A stretch of DNA of 64,000 bases from positions 33,420 to 97,419 of the forward strand of contig JAIESR010000021.1 in NCBI GenBank assembly GCA_019745775.1. Direction: 5' to 3'. Numbering within the stretch: the first letter of the stretch is position 1; every line of letters starts with the position of its first letter. Positions 63,241 through 64,000 of the stretch are shown piece after piece. The position numbers were made by a program, and so were the translations under genes. Under the pieces are notes generated by a model. The model did not search any database. It was given only the letters and a program-made list of their open reading frames with translations, and was not told the origin of the DNA. This DNA comes from Xanthobacteraceae bacterium. Lineage in GTDB: Bacteria > Pseudomonadota > Alphaproteobacteria > Rhizobiales > Xanthobacteraceae.

Positions 63241-63930
63241 ATGGCGGGGGCTCGCACAGCAAAGCGCAAGGTCGCCGGGCGCGCCGGCAGGCTCGCTGCG
63301 CGGGGCATCGCGCGCCGCGGGCTGATGCTGGTGTTGTCGTCACCGTCGGGCGCCGGCAAGACCACGCTCTCGCGCAAGCTGCTCAAGGCTGACAAGTCGG
63401 TGGAGCTCTCGGTGTCGGTGACGACCCGGCCTCGCCGTGCCGGCGAGAAGCACGGCCGCGACTACCGCTTCATCCAGAAGCCGCAGTTCGAAAAGATGAG
63501 AGCCGCCGGCGAACTGCTCGAGTCGGCGGAAGTGTTCGGCAACTATTACGGCACGCCGCGCGCGCCCGTCGAGCGTGCGCTGGCCGCGGGCCGCGATGTG
63601 CTGTTCGACATCGACTGGCAAGGCACGCAGCAGCTACGCGAGAAGGTCAAGGACGATGTGGTGACGATATTCGTGCTGCCGCCGTCGACGGCCGATCTTG
63701 AGAAGAGGCTGCGCACGCGGGCACAGGATTCCGATGCGGTGATTGCCTCGCGCATGGCCAAGGCCGCCGACGAGATGAGCCACTGGGCCGAATACGACTA
63801 TGTGATCATCAACAAGGACATCGATCAGGCGTTTGCCGAGGTGCGAGCTATCCTCGCTGCCGAGCGACGCAAGCGCGAGCGCCAGACCGGCCTGACAGAT
63901 TTCGTCCGCAATCTCCAGGCCAAGCTCTAG
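63241..63930 (+). CDS. gmk: guanylate kinase
   Basis: 229 residues. P-loop SSPSGAGKTTL near residues 33-43, then 'VSVTTRPRRAGEKHGRDYRF' and 'FDIDWQGTQQLREK' are intact. Converts GMP to GDP, so it continues the guaB/guaA route found at the start of the window. The first about 25 residues are an Ala/Arg-rich extension. A repeat-like sequence begins right after the stop. Confidence 0.97.
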   Translation: MAGARTAKRKVAGRAGRLAARGIARRGLMLVLSSPSGAGKTTLSRKLLKADKSVELSVSVTTRPRRAGEKHGRDYRFIQKPQFEKMRAAGELLESAEVFGNYYGTPRAPVERALAAGRDVLFDIDWQGTQQLREKVKDDVVTIFVLPPSTADLEKRLRTRAQDSDAVIASRMAKAADEMSHWAEYDYVIINKDIDQAFAEVRAILAAERRKRERQTGLTDFVRNLQAKL

Positions 63931-63934
63931 AGCA

Positions 63935-64000
63935 TTCCCCGGTTGCGATGAATCGATTGTGATCGGGCTGGGGATTCCCGGCTGATTTTGATTGTGAATC
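63935..64000. repeat. intergenic repeat, cut by window end
   Basis: GCATTCCCCGGTTGCGATGA ... TGATTTTGATTGTGAATC resembles a dispersed repeat with 'GAGCATT-CGGTT-GAATCG' and 'TTTTGATTGTGAATC' that I recall from Bradyrhizobium-type genomes. Only part is inside the window. Confidence 0.35.

Overview
The window reads as a high-GC alphaproteobacterial chromosome, most likely Hyphomicrobiales close to the Bradyrhizobium / Rhodopseudomonas / Pseudolabrys group. The grounds are gene order (rpsF-rpsR-DUF2232-rplI; dnaB, alr, radA, cvpA-purF-SDR; fabD-fabG-acpP-fabF-mltG-yicC-gmk), Bug/TctC-type substrate-binding proteins, NnrU, a DUF1476-like F1-ATPase zeta relative, and intergenic palindromes typical of these genomes. 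No rRNA, tRNA, transposase, prophage or CRISPR array was found.

Layout. 1-8.6 kb is accessory: a cut membrane protein, a Tat-exported LVIVD-repeat protein, a Bug receptor, a frameshifted DHA2-type exporter, YqaE/Pmp3, a divergent membrane protein / XRE regulator pair sharing a palindromic operator, and an HSL-type esterase. 8.8-20.8 kb holds guaB and guaA with two MAPEG proteins, a flavin amine oxidase, DoxX, an RsmB-like rRNA methyltransferase, an Aat-like transferase and a SWIM zinc-finger protein. Three copies of a nested palindromic element lie at about 6.0, 10.4 and 11.3 kb. 20.8-28.2 kb carries a second Bug receptor, GST, an ArsC-like reductase, DsbB with a very small upstream partner gene, an SDR lacking the usual catalytic residues, a VWA protein, an NHL-repeat protein and NnrU.

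28.2-33.1 kb is panB, an anchored TPR protein, a short lipoprotein where BamB is often found, der and a TetA-like MFS gene. 33.1-51.2 kb contains SDR-purF-cvpA, radA, alr and dnaB, but this core is split by accessory insertions. Between cvpA and radA sit a secreted serpin, an AraC regulator, a TauE/SafE protein and a small zinc-ribbon-like protein. Between radA and alr sit a LysR regulator, small membrane proteins, TerC, a zeta-subunit-like gene broken by an in-frame TGA, a TerB/DUF533 protein and an isocitrate dehydrogenase with a C-terminal extension. Two matching 15-bp inverted repeats, 40 bp apart, lie in the TerB/IDH divergent promoter.

51.4-64 kb is core again: cfa, a short c-type cytochrome-like protein, rplI, DUF2232, rpsR, rpsF, then fatty-acid synthesis and gmk. 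The genes with the clearest joint function are guaB/guaA/gmk (guanine nucleotides), fabD/G/F with acpP (type II fatty acid synthesis), cfa (membrane lipid modification) and the rpsF-rpsR-rplI ribosomal cluster. The least explained parts are the serpin, the TerC / broken zeta / TerB / IDH block with its twin operators, the nested palindromes, and a possible structured RNA at about 14.2 kb.
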